From Thermodesulfobacteriota bacterium (lineage in GTDB: Bacteria; Desulfobacterota; S145-22): a DNA stretch of 15,601 nucleotides. The position numbers were made by a program, and so were the translations under genes. Positions 1-6,353 of the stretch are shown in pieces. The notes beneath the pieces are model-generated. The model saw only the letters and a program-made list of their open reading frames with translations. It ran no database searches and was not told the origin of the DNA. Where the stretch lies: contig JANTFN010000016.1 in NCBI GenBank assembly GCA_024763435.1, positions 1-15,601 on the forward strand. Reading direction: 5' to 3'. How positions within the stretch are numbered: position 1 is the first letter of the stretch; each line of letters starts with the position of its first letter.

Positions 1-179
1 TGGAAAAACGCGGCGGTGTTGCCGTTTCCTACGTCAAAGAGGAAATATGCCAGGGATGCCACATGAATATCCCGCCACAACTCTTCAATCAGGTTCAGAG
101 AGCCGATAAAATTTATCTGTGTCCCCACTGCAATCGGATTCTGGTCCCCGCCGAGGAAGAAAAAGAAGAAAAGAAATAG
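1..179 (+). CDS. C4-type zinc ribbon protein (DUF164-like), C-terminal part
   Basis: An open frame enters from the left edge (first full codon at position 3) and ends at TAG 177-179, giving 58 residues. It carries ICQGCH, then about 20 residues later YLCPHCNRIL, i.e. two CXXC knuckles forming a zinc ribbon, followed by a tail rich in Glu and Lys. This matches the C-terminus of the DUF164 (zf-RING_7) family, whose full-length members have an N-terminal coiled coil and are thought to bind nucleic acid or act as scaffolds; the exact function is unknown. The coiled-coil part lies outside the window. The archease gene starts 80 bp downstream on the same strand, so the two may be cotranscribed. The CQGCH string here is a zinc knuckle, not a heme site. 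Confidence 0.75.
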   Translation, partial: EKRGGVAVSYVKEEICQGCHMNIPPQLFNQVQRADKIYLCPHCNRILVPAEEEKEEKK

Positions 180-259
180 ATAACGGATCAGGCTACACTC
201 ATTTTGAACCTGGAATCCCTGTCACACCTGGTTAACCCCTTTTTCCCCCGGAGCTATCC

Positions 260-667
260 ATGATCCGATGGCTTGATCACACGGCGGACGTCCAGCTTGA
301 AATTACCGCTCCCCTGTATGAAGATATTTTCACAGGCCTTGTAGCGGGAATGAAGCAGCTTTTGGTTGTGGGAGATGTAAAATCAACACAAATGAAATCC
401 ATCACCCTGTCGGAAGGTAATCCCGCCGCGCTCCTCGTTGCCCTGGGCCGGGAGATTCTCATCCATTTCAACATGCGGCAGGTCATCCCTTCACACCTCG
501 TCGTTTCAAACTGTTCTGCCCGGCATCTTGCAGGGACCCTTTGGGGAGAATTCTTCAACCCTGCCCGCCAGTCATTCCGTTGCGAGGTTAAAGGGATCAC
601 CTACCACAACCTTGAGGTTGTCCAAAAAGCGGGGCAATGGCGCGCGGTCGTTACTTTTGATGTGTAA
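260..667 (+). CDS. Archease family protein
   Basis: This 135-residue protein has the archease hallmarks: an N-terminal DHTADVQLEI block (residues 6-15), a middle segment with FNPAR, and the C-terminal KGITYHNLEVVQ and VVTFDV blocks. The length fits the family (about 135-145 aa). Archease is the cofactor that promotes guanylylation and multiple turnover of the RNA ligase RtcB in tRNA splicing and RNA repair; Asp residues near the termini bind a metal ion. Here no rtcB lies next to it, so the partner would have to be elsewhere. The start ATG at 260 has a GGAG six bases upstream. It sits between the zinc-ribbon gene and proC on the same strand. Family assignment is firm, cellular role is inferred. 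Confidence 0.88.
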   Translation: MIRWLDHTADVQLEITAPLYEDIFTGLVAGMKQLLVVGDVKSTQMKSITLSEGNPAALLVALGREILIHFNMRQVIPSHLVVSNCSARHLAGTLWGEFFNPARQSFRCEVKGITYHNLEVVQKAGQWRAVVTFDV

Positions 668-746
668 AACGGCAACATCCAATTTCCCTTCAAGTTGAAT
701 TTGCCTGCCTCTTTGTGATAAGGAAATTCAGAAAAGGAGAGAAAAC

Positions 747-1562
747 ATGACTTCGTCAAACATACAAAACATCGGGTTTATCGGCGCGGGGAAAATGGCC
801 GAGGGGATTATGAAGGGACTTATCAAAAGCGGGGTAATCCATTCCGAAAAAATTTTTGCCTCGGATATTGACCCTGACCGCCTGTCCTGGCTTTCCCAGA
901 CCTATGGGATAAAATCCGCTGCCAGCCTGGAAACGGTTCAAGCCTGCGATGTTGTCTTTTTCGCCGTCAAACCCCAGCAGGCCGATAGCGTTTTTGAAGA
1001 ACTGAAAGCAATATCTTTAGACGGCAAGCTCATTCTCTCCATCATGGCGGGCGTTCCAACCCGCCGTATTGAAGAGGGGTTAAAAACGGGCGTTCATGTG
1101 ATTCGTATCATGCCCAACATCGCCGCCACGGTTCAGGCGGCGGCCTCTGCCTTCTGCCTCGGGAAATGGGCAACGGCGGACGATGCCGCCCTGACCCGCA
1201 CGCTTCTTAAAACCTTTGGCACAGCGGTTCAGGTAGAAGAGAAACACCTCGATGCCATCACGGGACTCAGCGGGAGCGGGCCGGCATATGTCTTTGCCTT
1301 TATCGAGGCCCTCGCCGACGGCGGCGTGCGAATGGGACTTTCCCGCGACACGGCCCTGACCCTTGCCGCGCAGACCGTTAAGGGGGCCGCCAAAATGCTT
1401 CTTGAAACGGGAGACCATCCCGCCGTCCTGCGGGACAGGGTGACCTCTCCCGCCGGGACCACAAGCTACGGTCTCGCGGAAATGGAAAAATACGGGTTTA
1501 AAAATGCCGTTATCCAGGCGGTTGTCCGCGCGACAGAGCGGTCAAAAGAACTGGGACAATAA
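747..1562 (+). CDS. proC: Pyrroline-5-carboxylate reductase
   Basis: ProC reduces 1-pyrroline-5-carboxylate to L-proline with NAD(P)H, the last step of proline synthesis, in the cytosol. The 271-residue protein begins with a Rossmann dinucleotide-binding motif (IGFIGAGKMAEGI, about residues 8-20), has the VIRIMPNIAA segment near 118-127, the GLSGSGPAYVF helix near 173-183, and the family signature region with PAGTT near 235-240. Length and motif order match bacterial ProC (about 270 aa). The ATG at 747 is preceded by AAAAGGAGAG, a strong ribosome binding site. It follows archease by 79 bp and is closed by the terminator at 1602-1636, so it is probably the last gene of this rightward unit. Confidence 0.95.
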   Translation: MTSSNIQNIGFIGAGKMAEGIMKGLIKSGVIHSEKIFASDIDPDRLSWLSQTYGIKSAASLETVQACDVVFFAVKPQQADSVFEELKAISLDGKLILSIMAGVPTRRIEEGLKTGVHVIRIMPNIAATVQAAASAFCLGKWATADDAALTRTLLKTFGTAVQVEEKHLDAITGLSGSGPAYVFAFIEALADGGVRMGLSRDTALTLAAQTVKGAAKMLLETGDHPAVLRDRVTSPAGTTSYGLAEMEKYGFKNAVIQAVVRATERSKELGQ

Positions 1563-1601
1563 TCAACCGAAGGCAATCTACGCCAGGTTAAAGAAGCCAA
1601 A

Positions 1602-1636
1602 AAAAAGCCCGCGGAGAATATCTTCGCGGGCTTTTT
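1602..1636. terminator. Bidirectional intrinsic terminator between proC and the barrel gene
   Basis: The arms 1602-1617 and 1621-1636 pair over 16 positions (one G-T), with a GC-rich core GCCCGCG and a three-base loop (ATA). Five As start the left arm and five Ts end the right arm, so each strand ends in a U tract. It lies 39 bp after proC and just after the leftward barrel frame, and can stop both convergent transcripts. Confidence 0.9.
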
Positions 1637-1652
1637 CGGGTTAAGGTTCGTT

Positions 1653-2093
1653 TTAAAAGGTGTAATTCAATCCCACGTTGAAGACCCAGAGAGATCCGTC
1701 CGCGTCGTAAAGATACGGTTCGTCATCCGTGTACTTCCGGTAGGTTACCACACCCGCCAGAGCCAAGGCCTTATAGAGCTGCACATTGCAACCCAGGGAA
1801 CACTCGAACCGGCTCTGGTCCAGATCGGAATAATCGCTGAACCCGCTGAAATCAGGGTTGAATCCCGCCTGCCATGCAGGAGAAGGATTGTTCCACGTGG
1901 TATAACCCGCTGGAGGCCCGGAAAAACGGACCGAATTAAAATCCGCTTCTGATTTCGAATAGGAGACATCGAGATTCAGACTCACGCGCTTGACAGGTGT
2001 AAAGAGTGCGGAGGCATAGAGGACATGGTTTTTAATCGTATAGTCATTGTCGCTATATATGGAGCCAACCTGGCTCACCATTGCCTGGCCGCC
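1653..2093 (-). pseudogene. C-terminal part of the MtrB/PioB-type outer-membrane barrel, beyond an in-frame TGA
   Basis: This stretch continues the same reading frame as the upstream barrel part, separated only by TGA at 2094-2096. It codes GGQA and then 142 residues beginning MVSQVG. It shows alternating aromatic and polar residues typical of transmembrane beta strands (for example HVLYASALF, LNLDVSYSK, WVFNVGLNYTF) and ends in a C-terminal Phe, the outer-membrane assembly signal recognised by BamA. The upstream part lacks that ending and this part lacks a signal peptide, so the two belong to one protein of about 729 residues. A GAGG ten bases before ATG 2081 could allow re-initiation, but such a product could not be exported by Sec on its own. 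Whether this is a broken gene, an assembly error or a recoded stop cannot be told from the sequence alone. Confidence 0.7.
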
Positions 2094-3842
2094 TCACCCA
2101 CCGAAGAGATCGGTACAAATGGTGCTGCTGTCTTGCTCGTACTGGTAGTTATACCCCAGCGAAAAGCTGAGCTTCTTCATCGGCATGTACCAGAAGTTAA
2201 CACCCGCCATATAGCGGTCGGAGTCCCAGTTGCTGTGGTCATTATCCTGTTTCTGATACTGGAACAGCCCGTTAATCGACATATTGGTCTTCGGCATGTA
2301 AGTCGCCGACAGTTTAATCTCATGTGAACTCTCAGGCATATTTGACCTGTCGTTCAGGCGATACTCCGCATCAAACACCTTGTAGTAAGGTGTTTTCCCA
2401 ACATTTAAATCCTGAACCGCCTGGCAGGAGCCTCCAACATTGGTAAACGGGTCGTTAATATTCTTATAGGTATAGCCTACCCGGTATTTCCACTTCATGC
2501 TGGGACGTCCATTGACTGCCAGCTTCAATGTATGGGCCATGGTGTCCGTGTCACCACCTCGGGTTACCGCGTAGTTGTCCCGATCTTTCTTGTCACACTC
2601 GTATCCTGCACGGATTGTCGTGCACCGGTTCAACCGGTAGGCCGCGTCCAGGTTAAGTGTGGTTTGCTCCCGATCAATGACCGATTCACGTGTGAAGCTG
2701 AAGTTATCTGTTAGCTTATACGCAGGGTCTCCCGGCACGAAATGATTTTCAACCGTTACGTAGGCGTCATCGCTGTCGATATTAATATACCGTGCCCGCG
2801 CTGACACTGTCAGTCTGCGTTTCAGGAAATCCTTGGTCAGCCTGAAGTTGTAAGCCTGCTGATCTACATCAAGACCGTTATAGTTGTCTTTCATCGTGGA
2901 GTTGACATAAGATCCGTAAGCCGTAGTCTCCGAAGGCAGATCCGCATGCAGTTTCAATACATGAGTTTTCTTTTCTGAATCAGGAATCAGGTTCCGGATA
3001 CTATCAACATTCACCATGTCTAAACGGCCGGCAAACATTGCCGTTTTTTTGGCGGAGGGTGTTTTTACGTCGTCATAGTGAATCGTCTCCGTCGAGGCAT
3101 TATTGTCGAACTGCCGGTCTGTATAGGTATAGTCTATTGTCACGACGCCGAGCTTGAGGGTTGCTCCCACTGAGAGATCGTTGGTGCTTTGATCAATCCG
3201 GTTCCCATAACCCACGATATGACAGGGTGTACACTTTCCTGTCATCACTGTTCCCTGCTTCCAGCCCTTGCGGAGTTCGTTTCGCCATCCGGCGTGAAAG
3301 GACAGGGCCGGAAAGGATGGGATGGTTACTTTGGTATTCATATCGGTCAACTGTCGGTAGATTTGATAGTTCTTCCCCGGTTGTTGATCCGTATATTTCC
3401 ATTTCTGAGCACCTTCCAGTTCCCCGTGCGATGAATAAATGGGATTCACCACCATTTTCCCATTCAGGGTATCCTGAAACAAGGTATCATGTCGGGTCCG
3501 GTGAACGAACTTATTATAATCTACCTTGAACCTTACCACCCTGCTGATATCCAGGTCAAGATTTCCCGCGTTGTCGTCACTGGTGGTGTATCGTCCGTTT
3601 AAGTCAATAAAGTTCTTGCCGAAGGACCCGGTATATCCAAAAAGCCCCGTGGGACTTCCGCCGGTGTCGTCATACTCGGCTACATTAGTCTTTGAATCAT
3701 CCGTACTGGTGCTGTAAAATCCAGCGCCCACTTTCAACCGATAGGCCTTCTCCGCCTTTTTGTCGCCGGCGAAGGCAGACCCGAGGGAAAGGGTGCAGAT
3801 AAATACAGCGGCAACCAGCAGGATCAGGTGTGAACGTCTCAT
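2094..3842 (-). CDS. MtrB/PioB-type decaheme-associated outer-membrane beta-barrel protein (N-terminal 582 aa, up to in-frame TGA)
   Basis: This is the barrel that in MtrAB/PioAB/DmsEF systems surrounds a periplasmic decaheme cytochrome and lets electrons cross the outer membrane. A signal peptide (MRRSHLILLVAAVF to SAFAG, residues 1-26) is followed by repeated amphipathic beta strands such as RLKVGAGFYS, LDISRVVRFKVDYN and LSFSLGYNYQYEQ. I use ATG 3842 and not the ATG 69 bp upstream because AAGGAGGA lies five bases before it and the signal peptide begins there. Residues 204-208 are CTPCH, a c-type heme motif unusual for this role. The frame stops at TGA after DLFGG, but the last 146 residues follow in the same frame. 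The gene lies directly after the decaheme cytochrome gene on the same strand (75 bp gap), which supports the family call. Substrate (extracellular metal, mineral, electrode or partner cell) is not shown. Confidence 0.82.
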   Translation of the reverse strand: MRRSHLILLVAAVFICTLSLGSAFAGDKKAEKAYRLKVGAGFYSTSTDDSKTNVAEYDDTGGSPTGLFGYTGSFGKNFIDLNGRYTTSDDNAGNLDLDISRVVRFKVDYNKFVHRTRHDTLFQDTLNGKMVVNPIYSSHGELEGAQKWKYTDQQPGKNYQIYRQLTDMNTKVTIPSFPALSFHAGWRNELRKGWKQGTVMTGKCTPCHIVGYGNRIDQSTNDLSVGATLKLGVVTIDYTYTDRQFDNNASTETIHYDDVKTPSAKKTAMFAGRLDMVNVDSIRNLIPDSEKKTHVLKLHADLPSETTAYGSYVNSTMKDNYNGLDVDQQAYNFRLTKDFLKRRLTVSARARYINIDSDDAYVTVENHFVPGDPAYKLTDNFSFTRESVIDREQTTLNLDAAYRLNRCTTIRAGYECDKKDRDNYAVTRGGDTDTMAHTLKLAVNGRPSMKWKYRVGYTYKNINDPFTNVGGSCQAVQDLNVGKTPYYKVFDAEYRLNDRSNMPESSHEIKLSATYMPKTNMSINGLFQYQKQDNDHSNWDSDRYMAGVNFWYMPMKKLSFSLGYNYQYEQDSSTICTDLFGG

Positions 3843-3847
3843 GAGTC

Positions 3848-3855
3848 TCCTCCTT
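3848..3855 (-). promoter_or_regulatory. Shine-Dalgarno site fixing the barrel start
   Basis: On the minus strand this reads AAGGAGGA, five bases before ATG 3842. It favours the downstream start, which also puts a clean signal peptide at the N-terminus. The longer frame would add 23 very basic residues before the signal. Confidence 0.85.
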
Positions 3856-3917
3856 CTCTCTGGTGATTGTTGTCTTTTTCTATGCGTGTTTAACATGATT
3901 TTTCTCCGCATTTGTAT

Positions 3918-4910
3918 TTACCTCGTTAACGCCTTTCCCTGACTCGGTGTCGACAGCGACGGCAGGTCGGACCCGTGAATCTGGCCGTGACACTGGGTGC
4001 ATCGTGTTCCCATTGCCATCTGCGCGCTGTGAGGATTGGGTTTTACCCGGTTCCCTGTTACTGGATCAGGTGAATTAAAGATCGCGTGAAAGTGCAGATG
4101 GTGGCACTGCAGACACAAGAACGGTTCATTCTGCTTCAGCAGGTTGTCCGCCACGGTCCCATGCGGGTCGTGACAGATCGTGCAATCTTCCATCACCGGG
4201 GCGTGCTCATAAGTAAACGGCCCCTGTTTGTCCGCGTGGCATTTCAGGCACAGATCGTTAATCCGTTCATCTGTCTTCAGGTTGTGCAGGCTACTGCCGT
4301 GATTCTCATGACAATCCGAGCACTTCATTTTTCCTTCTCGCACCGGATGGTGAGAGGGATAGTTTTCCTTCGCCCGAATATCCGCGTGGCACTGGTAACA
4401 GAGTTCCGGTTCCGCCATCTTTAAGGTTCCCTTGGCGGGATCCTGGTGGATTTTGTGACAATTCGTACAGGTAACGTCGTTGAGGGCATGCTCATTTCCG
4501 CGCCAGTCCATGGTGACACTGTCGGTATGACACTGGAGGCAAATAGCTGATGCCTCTCCCGGCGTAATAGCGCCTTCCTGACCCACATTGGAAAAACGGA
4601 TGATTTTTGCGACATCTCCGTCATTTTCAATGTGGACGCTTCCGGGACCATGGCAGGATTCGCATCCCTTCTTTCCCTTCACCTCGAAATCAGCAAGCCT
4701 GCCGTGAATCGTTCCCTTGAAGGCCTTGACCAGGTCTTCATGGCAGTCGGCGCAGGCGTCGGTTCCCTCATAGGTCGCTCCCTTGATTGTCACAGGCATC
4801 TTAATCATCGCCTTGCTCTTCCCCTTCATGGAAGCGCAAGTCCCCATGACCATCGCCACTGATACAATCAGCACGAGAATCATCAGGGTTTGAATGGTAC
4901 TTCGCTTCAT
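3918..4910 (-). CDS. Decaheme c-type cytochrome, MtrA/DmsE family
   Basis: The 330-residue protein has exactly ten CXXCH heme-attachment motifs, with first Cys at residues 53, 83, 124, 148, 171, 197, 221, 243, 266 and 304, plus many extra His residues for bis-His ligation. Number of hemes and length match MtrA/PioA/DmsE-type cytochromes, which form a heme wire inserted into the MtrB-type barrel; the barrel gene follows immediately downstream, as expected. A hydrophobic signal segment spans about residues 8-24; the sequence GTC at 23-25 is not a good lipobox (Thr before Cys), so soluble periplasmic export is more likely than lipidation. AAGGAGG stands about six bases before ATG 4910. No outer-surface MtrC/OmcA-like cytochrome or inner-membrane quinol oxidase is present in the window. 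Transcription probably starts near 5120, leaving a leader of about 210 nt. Confidence 0.92.
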   Translation of the reverse strand: MKRSTIQTLMILVLIVSVAMVMGTCASMKGKSKAMIKMPVTIKGATYEGTDACADCHEDLVKAFKGTIHGRLADFEVKGKKGCESCHGPGSVHIENDGDVAKIIRFSNVGQEGAITPGEASAICLQCHTDSVTMDWRGNEHALNDVTCTNCHKIHQDPAKGTLKMAEPELCYQCHADIRAKENYPSHHPVREGKMKCSDCHENHGSSLHNLKTDERINDLCLKCHADKQGPFTYEHAPVMEDCTICHDPHGTVADNLLKQNEPFLCLQCHHLHFHAIFNSPDPVTGNRVKPNPHSAQMAMGTRCTQCHGQIHGSDLPSLSTPSQGKALTR

Positions 4911-5045
4911 TAATTCCTCCTTCTTTTCAATACGACTAAAACCTGTGGTTACTTTCTCTTCTCGTTAATCCCTGATCCATCTCTGAATCAATGCTTTCCG
5001 TCACCTCCTTCCATACCAAATTCCCCGTCTCGTTTCTAACAAATC

Positions 5046-5063
5046 AAAGGCCTCGCGGCCTTT
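5046..5063 (-). other. Hairpin in the cytochrome mRNA leader
   Basis: AAAGGCC (5046-5052) pairs perfectly with GGCCTTT (5057-5063) around a TCGC loop. It would form in the leader of the leftward cytochrome transcript. There is no long U tract after it, so it is more likely a stability or regulatory element than a terminator; its role is unknown. Confidence 0.45.
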
Positions 5064-5126
5064 CTTAGACACACAACGGAGTTTATTAAATTACCAAAAA
5101 CCAATCCAACATTAGGATTCCTTCAT

Positions 5127-5154
5127 ATTATAGTAAAAAAATTCACAATTGCAA
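5127..5154 (-). promoter_or_regulatory. Sigma-70-type promoter for the cytochrome-barrel operon
   Basis: Read on the minus strand: TTGCAA (-35, 5154-5149), a 16-base spacer, then a perfect TATAAT (-10, 5132-5127). The predicted start is near 5120, about 210 nt before the cytochrome ATG. The -35 hexamer is its own reverse complement and could also serve the rightward strand. Confidence 0.6.
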
Positions 5155-5180
5155 GCTTTTTTATCAATTTTTTCTATAAT
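5149..5180 (+). promoter_or_regulatory. Possible distal rightward promoter sharing the same -35 hexamer
   Basis: TTGCAA at 5149-5154 is followed by a perfect TATAAT at 5175-5180, but the spacer is 20 bases, longer than the usual 16-18. It would give a leader of about 140 nt to the biotin carrier gene, containing the hairpin at 5193-5218. It is weaker evidence than the proximal promoter at 5269-5297. Confidence 0.35.
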
Positions 5181-5192
5181 ACTTTTTCCAGA

Positions 5193-5218
5193 CTGTCCTG
5201 CCCCGGCCATCGGGACAG
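5193..5218 (+). other. Hairpin upstream of the biotin carrier gene
   Basis: CTGTCCTG (5193-5200) pairs with CGGGACAG (5211-5218) over eight positions with one G-T pair and a ten-base loop. It would be transcribed only from the distal promoter. There is no U tract, so it is not a terminator by the usual rule. No known riboswitch was recognised. Confidence 0.35.
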
Positions 5219-5268
5219 GCGCAGACTTATTTCCCTGCCTTTTCCAACGGCTGGCCTTCAACAGCCCC

Positions 5269-5297
5269 TTGACACGCGGGAAACCCTCTGTTACAAC
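5269..5297 (+). promoter_or_regulatory. Proximal sigma-70-type promoter of the biotin carrier operon
   Basis: A perfect TTGACA at 5269-5274, an optimal 17-base spacer and TACAAC at 5292-5297. The predicted start near 5304 leaves a leader of about 25 nt that contains AGGAGG (5315-5320), eight bases before ATG 5329. Confidence 0.6.
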
Positions 5298-5328
5298 ACG
5301 GCCAATAAATTTACAGGAGGATATTGTT

Positions 5329-5544
5329 ATGGCAACAGAAGTAACCGTTCCAATGGTTGGAAAAATTGTGAGTGTAGAGGTAAACCCTGGCGACGCTATC
5401 AGTGAAAACGACCCGGTCGTGATTCTTGAAGCGATGAAAATGGAAATGCCGGTTCCCGCCCCCGCGACAGGAACTGTTAAGGAGATTCTTGTTAAAGCAG
5501 GTGATGAGGTTGAAGCTGAAAAGGTTATCGCCCTTATCGAATAG
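5329..5544 (+). CDS. Biotin carboxyl carrier protein (free-standing biotinyl domain)
   Basis: A 71-residue protein that is just a biotinyl domain: TVPMVGKIVSVEV at the N-terminus, EAMKMEMP with the biotin-accepting Lys37, and the closing GDEVEAEKVIALIE. Such carriers shuttle CO2 on biotin between subunits of acyl-CoA carboxylases or sodium-pumping decarboxylases (for example glutaconyl-CoA or methylmalonyl-CoA decarboxylase). Neither a biotin carboxylase nor a carboxyltransferase is present in this window, so the partner enzyme is unknown. The frame is open upstream to 5149, but ATG 5329 is chosen because AGGAGG precedes it by eight bases and the domain starts there. The hydratase gene follows 15 bp downstream. 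Confidence 0.9.
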   Translation: MATEVTVPMVGKIVSVEVNPGDAISENDPVVILEAMKMEMPVPAPATGTVKEILVKAGDEVEAEKVIALIE

Positions 5545-5559
5545 CTGACGGAGGTCGTC

Positions 5560-6330
5560 ATGGGTTTTAATTTCATTACATTTGACCAAAAAGACAAGGT
5601 TGCGACCCTGACCATCAACCGCCCTCCCTACAACGTGCTGGACATCCCCACGATGAAGGAGATGAACGAGGCACTCGCGGAGGCCCGGGGGATGGCGGGT
5701 ATCAGCGCCCTCGTTATTACCGCGACGGGTTCCAAGGCCTTTTCGTCGGGTGTGGACGTCAGGGACCACACCCCTGATAAAATGGACGAGATGATCCGGG
5801 TTTTTCACCAGATTTTTCGTTCCCTGCTGTCTTTTAACATCCCCACCGTTGCCGCCGTTAATGGTGTCGCGTTAGGCGGGGGATGCGAAGTGGCCTCTTT
5901 TTGCGACCTTGTTGTGGCATCCGAACATTCAAAGTTTGGCCAGCCTGAAATTATGGTTGGGGTCTATCCCTCCATGGCCGTTGCGTGGTTTACGAAGATC
6001 ATCGGCATGAAACGCGCCTTTGAACTCCTGCTCACGGGAAAAACGATTGACGCGAAAACAGCCTGTGATTACGGGCTTGTCAACCAGGTTATCCCTGACG
6101 GAGAATACGAGCAGGGCCTCGAGGCCTTCCTCGCGGAGCTTACCGGTAAAAGTTCGGCTGTTCTGAAATGGTGTAAAAAAGCCATCATGAGCGGGCTGGA
6201 TGTTCCTTTCGAAAAGGGGCTGTCCGCCTCAGAGGTTATTTACCAGTACGCGCTGATGGGGACCAAAGACGCGGGGGAGGGGTTGAAGGCCTTCCTTGAA
6301 AAGAGAAAACCTGTCTGGCAGGAAAAATAA
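5560..6330 (+). CDS. Enoyl-CoA hydratase/isomerase family protein, possibly cyclohexadienoyl-CoA hydratase-like
   Basis: A 256-residue crotonase-fold protein. It has the oxyanion-hole segments AFSSGVDV (about 60-67) and VNGVALGGGCE (100-110), and both classical catalytic glutamates, Glu110 in GGGCE and Glu130 in FGQPE, so hydratase chemistry (water addition to an enoyl-CoA double bond) is likely. After Glu130 it reads IMVGVYPSMAVAWF, unlike the G-A-G-G-T-Q stretch of beta-oxidation hydratases; from memory this pattern resembles cyclohexa-1,5-diene-1-carbonyl-CoA hydratases (Dch/BamR) of anaerobic aromatic degradation. That subfamily call is tentative. ACGGAGG precedes ATG 5560. It lies between the biotin carrier (15 bp gap) and the dehydratase activase (23 bp gap), which supports a role in anaerobic acyl-CoA metabolism. 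Confidence 0.88.
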   Translation: MGFNFITFDQKDKVATLTINRPPYNVLDIPTMKEMNEALAEARGMAGISALVITATGSKAFSSGVDVRDHTPDKMDEMIRVFHQIFRSLLSFNIPTVAAVNGVALGGGCEVASFCDLVVASEHSKFGQPEIMVGVYPSMAVAWFTKIIGMKRAFELLLTGKTIDAKTACDYGLVNQVIPDGEYEQGLEAFLAELTGKSSAVLKWCKKAIMSGLDVPFEKGLSASEVIYQYALMGTKDAGEGLKAFLEKRKPVWQEK

Positions 6331-6353
6331 CCGCTACTATCCCGGGGAAATCA

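Larger units (their letters stand above)
4911..5328. other. Divergent intergenic control region between cytochrome and acyl-CoA operons
   Basis: No gene is supported in these 418 bp. From left to right they hold the ribosome binding site of the cytochrome gene, an unassigned strong Shine-Dalgarno-like string (minus strand, 5001-5010), a 7-bp hairpin (5046-5063), an AT-rich core with promoter-like elements facing both ways (5127-5180), a hairpin at 5193-5218, and a second rightward promoter (5269-5297) with the ribosome binding site of the biotin carrier gene. Confidence 0.75.

Noticed and set aside
48..62. CQGCH at the left edge as a possible c-type heme site.
   Set aside because: It pairs with a second CXXC (CPHC) in a zinc-ribbon protein and there is a single such motif in a cytosolic-type sequence, so zinc binding is the better reading.
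2094..2096. Genome-wide reassignment of TGA as the reason for the split barrel gene.
   Set aside because: Other intact genes here (the activase, queH and upp) end in TGA at the expected family lengths, so TGA is a regular stop.
3843..3911. The longer start of the barrel gene at ATG 3911.
   Set aside because: It would put 23 mostly basic residues before the signal peptide and has no good ribosome binding site, whereas ATG 3842 has AAGGAGGA five bases upstream.
5149..5328. An upstream extension of the biotin carrier frame from ATG 5149.
   Set aside because: The added 60 residues have no biotinyl-domain similarity, the region holds promoter elements, and ATG 5329 has a strong ribosome binding site.
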